The notes below the pieces were generated by a model, which was not told the DNA's origin, searched no databases, and saw only the letters and a program-made list of their open reading frames with translations. 64,000 nucleotides of DNA from Sulfitobacter sp. SK012 (GTDB lineage: Bacteria > Pseudomonadota > Alphaproteobacteria > Rhodobacterales > Rhodobacteraceae), in NCBI RefSeq assembly GCF_003352085.1, contig NZ_CP025804.1, positions 2,666,001 to 2,730,000 on the forward strand, in the 5' to 3' direction. Positions 7,707 to 16,220 of this stretch are shown here, piece by piece (position 1 is the first letter of the stretch; the number at the start of each line of letters is the position of its first letter). The translations under genes and the position numbers were made by a program.

Positions 7707-9889
7707 GATTTACTCCCACACAGGTCCACTGCCGCCTCAACGATCCCATTCGTCGATGGCAATGTTGCCGCATAAGCTGGGCCTGTTGCGATGAAACAAT
7801 CGTCTCCTGTCAGCCGTGCAATCTTGCGACGTCCGGCTTCTGTGAAAAGCGCCATAAGCGCCTCAGATTGACTGCCGGTTTTTCGGCATTCGTCAACGAT
7901 CAAGACCGCTTTGCAATCTTTGGTCTTTTCCAAAAGCGCGGCTTCGGGCATCGGGGCAATCCAGCGCATATCAATGACACGGGCATCTATGCCTTTACCC
8001 TTTAGAATGTAGGCAGCCTGCTCCGACAGATATCGGCCGTTTCCATAACTGACGATGGCAATGTCGGTGCCGTTTCCTTCAACACCAACCTCGCCCAGCC
8101 CAATGCGGCGATCAGGTTCGGGATATGTGCACATCCACGCTTTATCTCCGTCGGCATGAAGGTCCCGCATCGGATAGAGCGCGATGGGTTCGACAAAGAC
8201 AACAACGCGTTGTTCTCCGCGAGCCAGCCGCACACATTCGCGTAACATACAGGCGGCATCGTCACCGCGCGATGGGCAGGCGATGATCAACCCCGGTATG
8301 TCGCGCAGCACCGCCAGCGAGTTGTCATTGTGGAAATGCCCACCGAAACCCTTCTGGTATCCTAACCCGGCGATGCGCAGCACCATGGGGTTGGTGAATT
8401 GCCCATCGGAAAAGAAACTCAGCGTCGCGGCTTCCCCGCGCAGCTGGTCCTCAGCATTGTGCAGATAGGCCAGAAATTGGATTTCGGGGATAGGCACAAA
8501 CCCGTTGTGGCCAAGCCCAATGGCGAGACCCAAAATGGATTGCTCATCCAGCAACGTGTCAATGACGCGGTCCGGCCCAAAGCGTGCCTGCAATTTCTGC
8601 GTAACGCCGTAGACGCCGCCCTTTCGGCCGACATCCTCTCCGGCAAGAACCACTTCTTTATGGGCAAGCATTAAGTCGGCCAGCGCCCACCCAATCAGCC
8701 GGTTCATCGGTTGAGGGCCTTTCATCGCGCGCAGATCGTTGCCGAAAACCTCCTCGCGCTTGTCTGTGGTTGGCCCGTTGGTTGCAGCGCATTGTCTTGA
8801 AGGTGGAATGAGGCTGGCCTTAACTTCCGCGCGGGTACTCAGACGGCGACGTTTAACCACCTGCCCTGAAATGCGAGCGCAAATATTGCCTGTGTCCTCA
8901 TAAACGTCCAAAGCCTGCGCGGGCGTGCACGCATTTGCATCGCGCAACAGCCGCACCGACTGCAGCAATGGATCGTTTGCCTCGTCCGCCTCGATTGCTT
9001 TTTTATCCCTGTAGGTTGCCTCGACGTCAGAACCTGCGTGGCCATACAATCGAATAGTACGAATATGCAGGAACGCAGGTTTGCGATGCTCGCGGACATA
9101 AGCGGCGGCCTGTTTTGAAACGCGCAACGTTTCGACCATATCCAGCCCATTGCATGTAAAATATTTTAAACCCGGGCGATGCGCAAAGCTGGATGCGATC
9201 CATCCCTTTGGTGTTGGTGTTGAAATGCCGATACCATTGTCCTCACAGACAAACAGCAATGGCAACGTCGCCGACTGGTAACTTGCCCAACACGCGGCAT
9301 TGATTGCGCCTTGTGCAGTAGAGTGGTTGGCGGATGCGTCACCAAAAGAACACATGACCAACGCGTCAGATGGCATTTTCACATGCTCGACCTCAATCCG
9401 CCTTGCGAGGCCGATTGCGTAAGCTGCTCCGATGGCTTTGGGCAAATGGCTAGCAATCGTGGAAGTTTGCGGTGGAATATTCAGGGACACTGATCCAAGA
9501 ACCTTGTGCCGTCCGCCCGAAATGGGATCGTCGGCCGATGCTGCAAAACTAAGCAAAATGTCCCACGCGGGTGTTTCGCCCGGGACCTGACCTGCGCGGG
9601 CAATTTGGAATGCCGCATCGCGGTAATGCAGGAATGCCATATCCGTAGGTCTTAGCGCCGTTGCGACGGCCGCCATGCCTTCGTGGCCACTGGAGCCAAT
9701 GGTGTAAAACCCCTGCCCTGCCTTTTGCATGTCCCGGCTGGTTCGATCCAATTGCCGAGACAGACATTGCGCCCGAAAGATTTGCATTAGAACATCCGGG
9801 GCCACATCGCTTGGGGCGGGCCCATCCGGTAGATCGCCCGCCTTAACGCGGCGTAGAAAATTCTCATGAACGATGAGCGCTCGATCCAT
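7703..9889 (-). CDS. fused 2-oxoacid dehydrogenase E1 alpha-beta
   Basis: A 728-residue fusion of the two E1 subunits of a branched-chain-type 2-oxoacid dehydrogenase. The alpha part (about 1-350) has GSSGHEG and the ThDP-Mg motif beginning GDASANHS and continuing to the NAACWA region. The beta part (about 380-728) starts MNRLIGWALADLM and has the typical AGEDVGRKGGVYGVT, DTLLDEQSILGLAIGL, FVEPIALYP and MRWIAPMP segments. It would decarboxylate a 2-oxo acid and pass the acyl group on. No E2 or E3 gene is nearby, so it must borrow them or use another acceptor. The start at 9889 faces the AsnC regulator across 325 bp. Confidence 0.88.
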   Translation of the reverse strand: MDRALIVHENFLRRVKAGDLPDGPAPSDVAPDVLMQIFRAQCLSRQLDRTSRDMQKAGQGFYTIGSSGHEGMAAVATALRPTDMAFLHYRDAAFQIARAGQVPGETPAWDILLSFAASADDPISGGRHKVLGSVSLNIPPQTSTIASHLPKAIGAAYAIGLARRIEVEHVKMPSDALVMCSFGDASANHSTAQGAINAACWASYQSATLPLLFVCEDNGIGISTPTPKGWIASSFAHRPGLKYFTCNGLDMVETLRVSKQAAAYVREHRKPAFLHIRTIRLYGHAGSDVEATYRDKKAIEADEANDPLLQSVRLLRDANACTPAQALDVYEDTGNICARISGQVVKRRRLSTRAEVKASLIPPSRQCAATNGPTTDKREEVFGNDLRAMKGPQPMNRLIGWALADLMLAHKEVVLAGEDVGRKGGVYGVTQKLQARFGPDRVIDTLLDEQSILGLAIGLGHNGFVPIPEIQFLAYLHNAEDQLRGEAATLSFFSDGQFTNPMVLRIAGLGYQKGFGGHFHNDNSLAVLRDIPGLIIACPSRGDDAACMLRECVRLARGEQRVVVFVEPIALYPMRDLHADGDKAWMCTYPEPDRRIGLGEVGVEGNGTDIAIVSYGNGRYLSEQAAYILKGKGIDARVIDMRWIAPMPEAALLEKTKDCKAVLIVDECRKTGSQSEALMALFTEAGRRKIARLTGDDCFIATGPAYAATLPSTNGIVEAAVDLCGSKS

Positions 9890-10214
9890 CCGGGGATGCT
9901 CCTAATAGAATGCCTGACGGCCAGTTTGTGTTCGCACAAAAATCAATGAATGGGCGTCGTGTAAACCTTCATTGACCTTGATCGATCCAAAGTTCACCAT
10001 GTGACGCATGAAGACACCGCGTTGTGCCCCATCGCACAGTGCTGGGTTGGCGCATAGGGGATCCTGCCATCTCGATTGGGACAAGCTCGGATTGTCTTTT
10101 CGTTCAAGGTTCGAGCCATAATACATCCCTTCGCTCTTGGTTTGGCTACTATGTCCGATGAACTGCGCAAACGTAACTTGACGATTTGCCGGAAGATATG
10201 ATTTCTTCGGCAAT
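9890..10214. other. divergent intergenic region (E1 / AsnC regulator)
   Basis: A 325-bp gap between two divergent genes. It must hold both promoters, and the AsnC protein is a likely binder. Short overlapping frames on the minus strand (9902-10267 and 9994-10233) have no good start and no recognisable motif. I do not call a gene here. Confidence 0.5.
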
Positions 10215-10721
10215 ATGACAGATTCCAATTCAAAATGGCTGAAGGACGAACTCGATCGAAGCATCATTCGTGAGCTTCAGCGCAACGCGCGCGAGTCGAC
10301 CTCCAATATCGCCGCCCGTCTCAATGTTGCACGCTCGACCGTTCATGAGCGCATCGCGCGGATGGAAAACTCTGGTGTTATCTCCGGGTATTCTGTTGTT
10401 CTCAGCCGAAACCCAAGTGCAGAAAATGTGCAAGTCATGGTGTTTTTAGAGATAAAACAGCAAGAAACGCGCAAGGTTTTACATCGCATTTCTCAATATT
10501 CTGAAGTGCGCGTTTGCTTGTCGATCAATGGTGATTTTGACTTATTCGTCAGCGTTGAGGCACCTCGCATCGAAGATCTTGATCTCGTTATCGATGAAAT
10601 TGGGATGTTACCCGGCGTTCTGCGCACAAAATCCTATGTCGTATTTGGCCGACGATTTGACAGGCGATATAAGGAGACAGCTCAACGGATTGCGGCGCAG
10701 GTCTTCTCAGATACTCCGTAA
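10215..10721 (+). CDS. Lrp/AsnC-family transcriptional regulator
   Basis: A 168-residue regulator. The N-terminal HTH opens with DELDRSIIRELQRNARESTS, with the recognition part LNVARSTVHERIARMENSGVI (about residues 12-56). The C-terminal RAM/ligand domain follows (about 70-150, with VMVFLEIKQ and NGDFDLFVSVEA). Such proteins sense amino acids and control adjacent catabolic or transport genes. It is divergent from the E1 operon and precedes the racemase-like gene. Control of the E1-acyltransferase-oxidoreductase-TRAP genes is therefore likely but inferred. Confidence 0.9.
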   Translation: MTDSNSKWLKDELDRSIIRELQRNARESTSNIAARLNVARSTVHERIARMENSGVISGYSVVLSRNPSAENVQVMVFLEIKQQETRKVLHRISQYSEVRVCLSINGDFDLFVSVEAPRIEDLDLVIDEIGMLPGVLRTKSYVVFGRRFDRRYKETAQRIAAQVFSDTP

Positions 10722-10828
10722 TACCAACAAACGAGCTCGACAGTTTCTAGTAAAATGCTGACAGACCTGCAATTTGTGCAGAGAAATCGCTTCGTTTGTC
10801 GAACAAGTTGCTGAAGGAGCCATGCGAA

Positions 10829-11539
10829 ATGCAAAGAGACCGTCCGTTTCTCGGCGTGCTAATGTTAGACACAGCCTTTCCACGCATTTTGGGTGATGCT
10901 GGAAACCCCAATAGCTACCCTTTCCCAACTAAGATCGAGACCGTAACAGGTGCCGGTGCACCAGATGTCGTTGCTGCACATGGTCCGCGCGCCGAATTGA
11001 CTGAATCGTTCATTGGTGTTGCGCAAAAGCTGGAAGCAGATGGCGCCATTGGCCTTGTTTCGACCTGCGGGTTTCTAGTGCATCGACAGCATGAGATCGC
11101 AGCCAGCGTAAATATCCCTGTGATGGTTTCCGCATTGTCACTTTATCCCATTTTGAAGATTGCGACGGGCGGCGCACCTATAGGTGTGCTAACCGCATCA
11201 GAACCAAACCTTGTCGACGGAACATTGCAGGCAGCAGGCATTGATCCTGGCGGCGTGGAAATTGCAGGGCTTGATGGCTGCAAACCTTTTTCAGATGCGA
11301 TCCTCGCTGAGAAGCTATCACAGCCCAGTACGCTCGATGCGCAAGAGATAGAGGCCTTCGCCATCAGCCAGGCGAAATCACTGCTACAGCGAAATCCGAG
11401 TATCAAATGTTTCTTGCTCGAATGCGGGAATTTGCCGCCCTATGCAGAGCCCATTCGCGCAGCGACAGATCGTCCTGTCTTTAGCATCCTCGACGCTGCG
11501 CAAATGATCTGGAATGGGTCAGAACGGCAAGGATTCTGA
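10829..11539 (+). CDS. Asp/Glu racemase superfamily protein
   Basis: A 236-residue protein of the aspartate/glutamate racemase or maleate isomerase superfamily. Two cysteines sit in the expected places: Cys80 in LVSTCGFLV and Cys199 in LLECGNLPPYAEP. These would be the acid/base pair. I chose ATG 10829, preceded by AAGGAG at 10 bp. A longer frame to 10796 adds residues unlike the family. Its 3' end overlaps the convergent ThDP enzyme gene by 21 bp. It could racemise or isomerise a substrate before oxidation by the DadA-like enzyme, but that is only contextual. Confidence 0.8.
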   Translation: MQRDRPFLGVLMLDTAFPRILGDAGNPNSYPFPTKIETVTGAGAPDVVAAHGPRAELTESFIGVAQKLEADGAIGLVSTCGFLVHRQHEIAASVNIPVMVSALSLYPILKIATGGAPIGVLTASEPNLVDGTLQAAGIDPGGVEIAGLDGCKPFSDAILAEKLSQPSTLDAQEIEAFAISQAKSLLQRNPSIKCFLLECGNLPPYAEPIRAATDRPVFSILDAAQMIWNGSERQGF

Positions 11540-13261
11540 GGTTAACGACAGCGGATCACGTCCGGTTTTCTTCAGCCACGAGAAGACCGGGGGAATGCGT
11601 TCAGCTAGAGATTCCACAATGACATCTATGAAGCACGGACCATCGTGCAGAAGCGCTGCATCAAAGGCCCTCTCGAACTCCTTCAATGTCTGAACACGCC
11701 AAGATTTTAAGCCAAACGATTCAGCAATTGCGGCGGCATTGGCCTTGGTAAAATCGACCGAATAGCAATCATTCACACCTCGGCCCTGCATCCTTTGAAG
11801 ACCCTTGATCCACCCGAAACACCCGTTGTTGAACTGGATCAGCGTGGCCGGGCAATTCAGGCGGACAAGTGTTTCCAACTCGCCGACGCTCATGTTGAAA
11901 GATCCATCACCAAACAACCCAATGACCGCCTTTTCGGGCTCGGCTTTCCATGCCCCGACAACGGCAGGGATCGCATATCCCAATCCTCCATAAGCACGTG
12001 GAATAATGAATGTGCTGTCGGTGTCACCCATCCGCAAAAACCGCGTCATATAAGGCGTGGGCGTACCCGCATCCGAGAGAATATTGACCGGATGGGTCAG
12101 CCGCTCAGAGAACGCGCGCACCACGGGTTCGGGCCGCAATGGCAAAGTGGTGTCGTGAAACAGGGGCTCTGCCCCCTCCCAAAATTCTGTGCGGTAGCCA
12201 TTCAGCGTTTCAATCCACACATTCCCTTTGGGTGCATGATCTTTGGCGGCCTCAGTCAATGCTCCAAGCACCAAACGCACGTCTCCTGCAATCGATAATG
12301 TGTTGTTCGTCACATTGGACAAGGCCTGCGGATCGATATCGACTTGCGCGACCAAACGATCAGGATTGTGGGACGGAAAGGACCAGCCAATCGACACCAC
12401 TGAGCCGACCTTTGAGCCGAGATACACAAGCAAATCGGCTTCTTCCATCGCCATATTTGCATGCGGATGATAGCCATTATCGCCAATGACGCCGATCGCA
12501 AGAGGGTGATTATCGGGCATCGTGCTCTGGCCCGTAATCGTCGTTACGACAGGGATATTCATCTGCTCAGCAAAGCGCCGCAGCTCTGCGCGTGCTTGCG
12601 ACCGATTTGCGCCACCACCTGCGATCAGCAAGGGCCGCTTGGCGTTGTCGATCAGATTAACCAAAGCCTCAACCTTACCGGGCTCAGACATGGTTGGGTA
12701 TGCAGGGAACGACTTGCATTCCTCCTCACCGTGAAGAGAAAATTCTCCAACCGGCACTTCTGCAAGCAACATGTCCTCGGGAATTACGATGTGCACAGCG
12801 CCAGGTTTGCCAGTGGTCGCGATACGGAAGGCACGGCGGATAATTTCGGGAATTTTCTCTGGGGATTTAGTTTGAATGGACGCTTTGGTCACCGGTTCAA
12901 ACAATTTGACGGTGTCCAATTCAGTGATCACACCGCGCCCTTCGCCGGGCAGCGGGACGTCAATTGTCATCAAGATAACCGGAACAGAAGATGCATGCGC
13001 CTCGGCCACTGGTGGTAGTGAATACATCGCACCCGCACCTGACGGCGCTTCAAACACGCCGACCTTGTTAGAAATACGCGCATAGGCGTCTGCCATATAA
13101 CCCGCGCTGCGTTCATCGCGGCACATAATTTGCTCGATGTTGCCGACCCGCCGCTGCAAGGCAGTATAGAGCGGAACATTGGTATCACCCGGGACGCCAA
13201 AAATGTGCTCAACGCCATACAGCTCCAGCATTTCGACAAGTATGTCTGAACCTAACATCAT
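11519..13261 (-). CDS. acetolactate synthase-like ThDP enzyme
   Basis: A 580-residue thiamine-diphosphate enzyme with the three-domain acetolactate synthase architecture. N-terminal HIFGVPGDTNVPLY is followed by the catalytic Glu region MCRDERSAGYMADAYAR (about 43-60). The central domain has LLIAGGGANRSQA. The C-terminal ThDP-Mg motif runs from GLFGDGSFNMSVGELETLVR to the NN of LIQFNNGCFGW. It is not the biosynthetic IlvB, which is encoded separately at 60141-61892. It more likely decarboxylates or ligates a specific 2-oxo acid in this catabolic island. The gene stands alone on the minus strand, divergent from the aldehyde dehydrogenase gene. Confidence 0.85.
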   Translation of the reverse strand: MMLGSDILVEMLELYGVEHIFGVPGDTNVPLYTALQRRVGNIEQIMCRDERSAGYMADAYARISNKVGVFEAPSGAGAMYSLPPVAEAHASSVPVILMTIDVPLPGEGRGVITELDTVKLFEPVTKASIQTKSPEKIPEIIRRAFRIATTGKPGAVHIVIPEDMLLAEVPVGEFSLHGEEECKSFPAYPTMSEPGKVEALVNLIDNAKRPLLIAGGGANRSQARAELRRFAEQMNIPVVTTITGQSTMPDNHPLAIGVIGDNGYHPHANMAMEEADLLVYLGSKVGSVVSIGWSFPSHNPDRLVAQVDIDPQALSNVTNNTLSIAGDVRLVLGALTEAAKDHAPKGNVWIETLNGYRTEFWEGAEPLFHDTTLPLRPEPVVRAFSERLTHPVNILSDAGTPTPYMTRFLRMGDTDSTFIIPRAYGGLGYAIPAVVGAWKAEPEKAVIGLFGDGSFNMSVGELETLVRLNCPATLIQFNNGCFGWIKGLQRMQGRGVNDCYSVDFTKANAAAIAESFGLKSWRVQTLKEFERAFDAALLHDGPCFIDVIVESLAERIPPVFSWLKKTGRDPLSLTSESLPF

Positions 13262-13414
13262 AATCTCCTTTGTTGATCTGACATTGCGGAACCAGTTGAT
13301 CGAGCATGATCCAGCAAAATGTCGGAAAATTCCAAAAACCTGGCAATTTACTGGGATGCGCCGAGGGCGCGGATCGGTTCATCTCAGGCGAACAACAAAT
13401 CAAAGGAAAACCAC

Positions 13415-14917
13415 ATGTCGTTTCAAGAGATTTTGACTGCCTGCGGGCTGACCGAAGACGTCACAACCGGTGGATCATTGTCTGTCACTACGCCCGTTGA
13501 CGGGTCTGAAATTGCCAAAGTGAAGACGCATTCGATCGAAGAGGCCGCTGCCATGATCGCCCTAGCAAACGATGCGTTCAAAGCATGGCGGTTGGTGCCC
13601 GGTCCACGCCGCGGCGAACTGGTCCGTATTCTTGGCGAAGAGTTGCGCGCTGAAAAAGAAAACCTGGGGCGTCTCGTGACGCTAGAATGCGGCAAGATCT
13701 ATCAGGAGGGGCTGGGTGAAGTCCAAGAAATGATCGATATTTGCGACTTTGCCGTGGGCCTGTCGCGGCAACTTTACGGGTTAACTATTGCGTCAGAACG
13801 GCCCGGTCACGCGATGCGTGAAAGCTGGCACCCTCTTGGCACGTGCGGCGTGATAACGGCCTTCAACTTTCCGGTTGCCCCCTGGTGTTGGAATGTGGCG
13901 CTAGCGCTTGTGTGTGGTGACCCAGTCATCGCAAAACCTTCCGAAAAAACACCTCTGACGCAAATGGCTGTGCAGATCATTTGCGAACGCGCCATGTCAC
14001 GGTTTGGTACAGACGCACCTGCAGGTCTGATCCAATCCCTCATTGGCGAGCGCGATTTAGGCGAGGCACTCACAAATTCGGACGATGTGGTGCTCATTTC
14101 TGCGACAGGATCCGTGCCAATGGGCAAGGCCGTCGCGACAAACATGTCAAAGCGCCTTGGCAAAACGATCCTCGAGCTGGGCGGGAACAATGCGATGATC
14201 GTGGCTCCTTCAGCGGACCTGGAAATGGCATTGCGCGCCATCGTGTTTTCAGCAGTTGGAACTGCCGGGCAACGATGCACCTCCTTGCGGCGCCTAATTG
14301 TGCACGAAGACATCTATGAAGAACTGATCCCGCGCTTGATAAAAGCCTACTCAACCCTACCCGTTGGGGACCCCCTTGATGCCAAGACTCTTGTCGGCCC
14401 GCTGATAGATCAAGGCGCGCTGACAGCGATGATGACATCGCTTGAGACAGCAAAGTCGCAAGGCGGGACAGTGCACGGTGGCGGGCGAGCGTTGGCGGAC
14501 GAATTTCCTAATGGGGCCTATGTCGTACCCGCAATCGTCGAGATGCCCGAACAATCTGCCATCATGCATCACGAGACATTTGCGCCGATCCTCTATGCGG
14601 TGAAGTACAAAACCCTTGAAGAGGCAATCGCACTGCAAAACGATGTCCCCCAGGGTCTGTCCTCCTGCATCTTCACCACCGATCTGCGCGAAGCTGAGAC
14701 GTTCCTATCTGCCTCCGGCTCCGATTGCGGCATTGCCAACGTTAATATCGGACCGTCCGGCGCAGAAATTGGGGGGGCATTTGGCGGTGAAAAGGAAACA
14801 GGTGGCGGGCGCGAAAGCGGCTCGGACGCGTGGAAGGCCTATATGCGGCGCCAGACTAACACGGTTAATTACTCTCGCGAGTTGCCGCTGGCGCAAGGCA
14901 TTAAGTTCGACATCTAG
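13415..14917 (+). CDS. L-aminoadipate-semialdehyde-type aldehyde dehydrogenase
   Basis: A 500-residue NAD(P)+ aldehyde dehydrogenase of the ALDH7 / aminoadipate-semialdehyde type. The Asn of TAFNFPVAPW (151), the general base Glu254 in LELGGNN and the nucleophile Cys288 in TAGQRCTS are all present. The C-terminal GPSGAEIGGAFGGEKETGGG region is characteristic of AASADH proteins. ATG 13415 has an AAAGGAAAA site upstream. The frame extends to 13319 but that extension is not family-like. It would oxidise aminoadipate semialdehyde (or its cyclic form) to 2-aminoadipate. The next gene, a lysine-6-dehydrogenase-like enzyme, supports this. Confidence 0.88.
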   Translation: MSFQEILTACGLTEDVTTGGSLSVTTPVDGSEIAKVKTHSIEEAAAMIALANDAFKAWRLVPGPRRGELVRILGEELRAEKENLGRLVTLECGKIYQEGLGEVQEMIDICDFAVGLSRQLYGLTIASERPGHAMRESWHPLGTCGVITAFNFPVAPWCWNVALALVCGDPVIAKPSEKTPLTQMAVQIICERAMSRFGTDAPAGLIQSLIGERDLGEALTNSDDVVLISATGSVPMGKAVATNMSKRLGKTILELGGNNAMIVAPSADLEMALRAIVFSAVGTAGQRCTSLRRLIVHEDIYEELIPRLIKAYSTLPVGDPLDAKTLVGPLIDQGALTAMMTSLETAKSQGGTVHGGGRALADEFPNGAYVVPAIVEMPEQSAIMHHETFAPILYAVKYKTLEEAIALQNDVPQGLSSCIFTTDLREAETFLSASGSDCGIANVNIGPSGAEIGGAFGGEKETGGGRESGSDAWKAYMRRQTNTVNYSRELPLAQGIKFDI

Positions 14918-14996
14918 ATATTTTGAGAAAGGACAGGCGCCAGTTATTTTGGGCAAGGCGCTCCATAATTTCTCATCCAAAAAAAAGGTTAACAGT

Positions 14997-16055
14997 ATGA
15001 AAAAGATTGCAGTGCTTGGTCTCGGGAAAGTGGGGAAACTGGCGGCAGATTTGCTGCTTGGTTCGGGGTTTGAAGTAACGGGCATTGATTTGTCCCCCAG
15101 CGCCCCAGACACACCCTATTCCGTCAAGGCTTTGGATCTGTCCTCTGATGCTGGCGTTGCCGAAGAATTCGCGGAACAAGACGCGGTGTTATCTTGCTTG
15201 CCGTTCATGTTGAACAAACGCCTCGCAAAGATCGCGCATGATGCTGGCATCCATTACTTTGACCTGACTGAGGATGTCGCTACCACCAAGTCCATCATTG
15301 AATTGAGCGCGACGTCCAAAGGCCTGATGGCACCGCAATGCGGGCTTGCGCCCGGGTTTGTTGGGATTGTGGGTGCCGATTTGATCGCCTCTTTGGATGA
15401 CTGCCGCAGTTGCAAAATGCGGGTAGGTGCCCTGCCCCAAAACCCGACGGGTTTAATGGGATACGCGTTCAACTGGTCGCCTGAAGGCGTTGTGAACGAA
15501 TACCTTAACGATTGCGAAGTCATTGAAGACGGGGAAATCAAATGGGTGTCCGCAATGGAATGGCTCGAGGACATATATATTGATGGCATCAAACTTGAGG
15601 CTTTCACGACTTCAGGCGGGTTGGGCACGATGTGCGAAACCTACCTCGCGAAGGTCAAAAATATTGATTATAAAACAATGCGCTACCCCGGTCATGCCGC
15701 GCAAATGAACTTCTTCTTTCATGAGCTATTGATGCGTGATCGCCGCAAAGAAGCTGGCGAAATCCTGATCAACGCAAAACCGCCAGTGGATGATGATGTC
15801 GTCTATGTCCACGTCGCCGCAGAGGGCACAAAGGACGGCAAACTGGCGCGCCGAGAATTTGTACGTGGTTACCGGCCAATTGAGATCGCCGGAAAATCTC
15901 GAACAGCCATTGCATGGACAACTGCCGGATCGGTCGTTGCCATCATCGAGATGGTGCGCGATGGCAAACTGCCCAATAAAGGGTTCCTGAAACAAGAGGA
16001 TATCTCCCTTTCAGACTTTCTGGCGACACCAACCGGTGCGCTTTACGTCGCCTAA
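14997..16055 (+). CDS. saccharopine/lysine-6-dehydrogenase-like protein
   Basis: A 352-residue member of the saccharopine dehydrogenase fold. The N-terminal Rossmann motif GLGKVG (residues 8-13) is followed by an acidic strand end (GIDLS). The family segments DAVLSCLPFML, HYFDLTED and QCGLAPGFVG match lysine 6-dehydrogenases and short saccharopine-dehydrogenase-like proteins. I start it at ATG 14997. The open frame runs to 14616, but that part lies inside the aldehyde dehydrogenase gene. If it deaminates lysine at C6, the product is the substrate of the preceding enzyme. The broken aminotransferase begins 23 bp downstream. Confidence 0.82.
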   Translation: MKKIAVLGLGKVGKLAADLLLGSGFEVTGIDLSPSAPDTPYSVKALDLSSDAGVAEEFAEQDAVLSCLPFMLNKRLAKIAHDAGIHYFDLTEDVATTKSIIELSATSKGLMAPQCGLAPGFVGIVGADLIASLDDCRSCKMRVGALPQNPTGLMGYAFNWSPEGVVNEYLNDCEVIEDGEIKWVSAMEWLEDIYIDGIKLEAFTTSGGLGTMCETYLAKVKNIDYKTMRYPGHAAQMNFFFHELLMRDRRKEAGEILINAKPPVDDDVVYVHVAAEGTKDGKLARREFVRGYRPIEIAGKSRTAIAWTTAGSVVAIIEMVRDGKLPNKGFLKQEDISLSDFLATPTGALYVA

Positions 16056-16078
16056 ATCAGGCGTTCCAAGAGGGTCGA

Positions 16079-16220
16079 ATGCCGTTCGAAAAGCTGACCG
16101 CATTGCCAATCTGGCCTTGTCCAAGTGTGTGAACGTATGCACAGAGGCCAAGCAGGTGATCATTCCTGCGCCCTGTTGGACACCCTACATCGATGTGATC
16201 ACCCTGTTCGAGGGCACCCC
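16079..16220 (+). pseudogene. 5' fragment of a class I aminotransferase
   Basis: The remnant starts at ATG 16079 with an AAGAGGG site before it, 23 bp after the lysine-dehydrogenase-like gene. Five codons (MPFEK) are followed by a frame change into ADRIANLALSKCVNV, which resembles the aminotransferase N-terminus. The frame then jumps directly to VIIPAPCWTPYIDV, the PLP-aminotransferase motif normally about 100 residues in (usually VIIPAPYW..YP). About 70-80 codons therefore seem deleted. It breaks off in FEGTP at the IS256 junction. The two halves match one fold, so I call one broken gene. The family is clear, the exact substrate is not. Confidence 0.75.
16212..16220 (+). repeat. left 9-bp target-site duplication
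   Basis: GGGCACCCC immediately left of the IS256 inverted repeat. It is identical to 17608-17616 on the right. Confidence 0.9.

Noticed and set aside
9902..10267. Minus-strand open frame of 121 codons between E1 and the AsnC gene, with an overlapping frame 9994-10233
   Set aside because: It overlaps the AsnC start, has no ribosome site or recognisable motif, and the region must contain two promoters.
14616..14996. N-terminal extension of the lysine-dehydrogenase-like frame
   Set aside because: It lies inside the aldehyde dehydrogenase gene in another frame. The Rossmann motif begins directly after ATG 14997.
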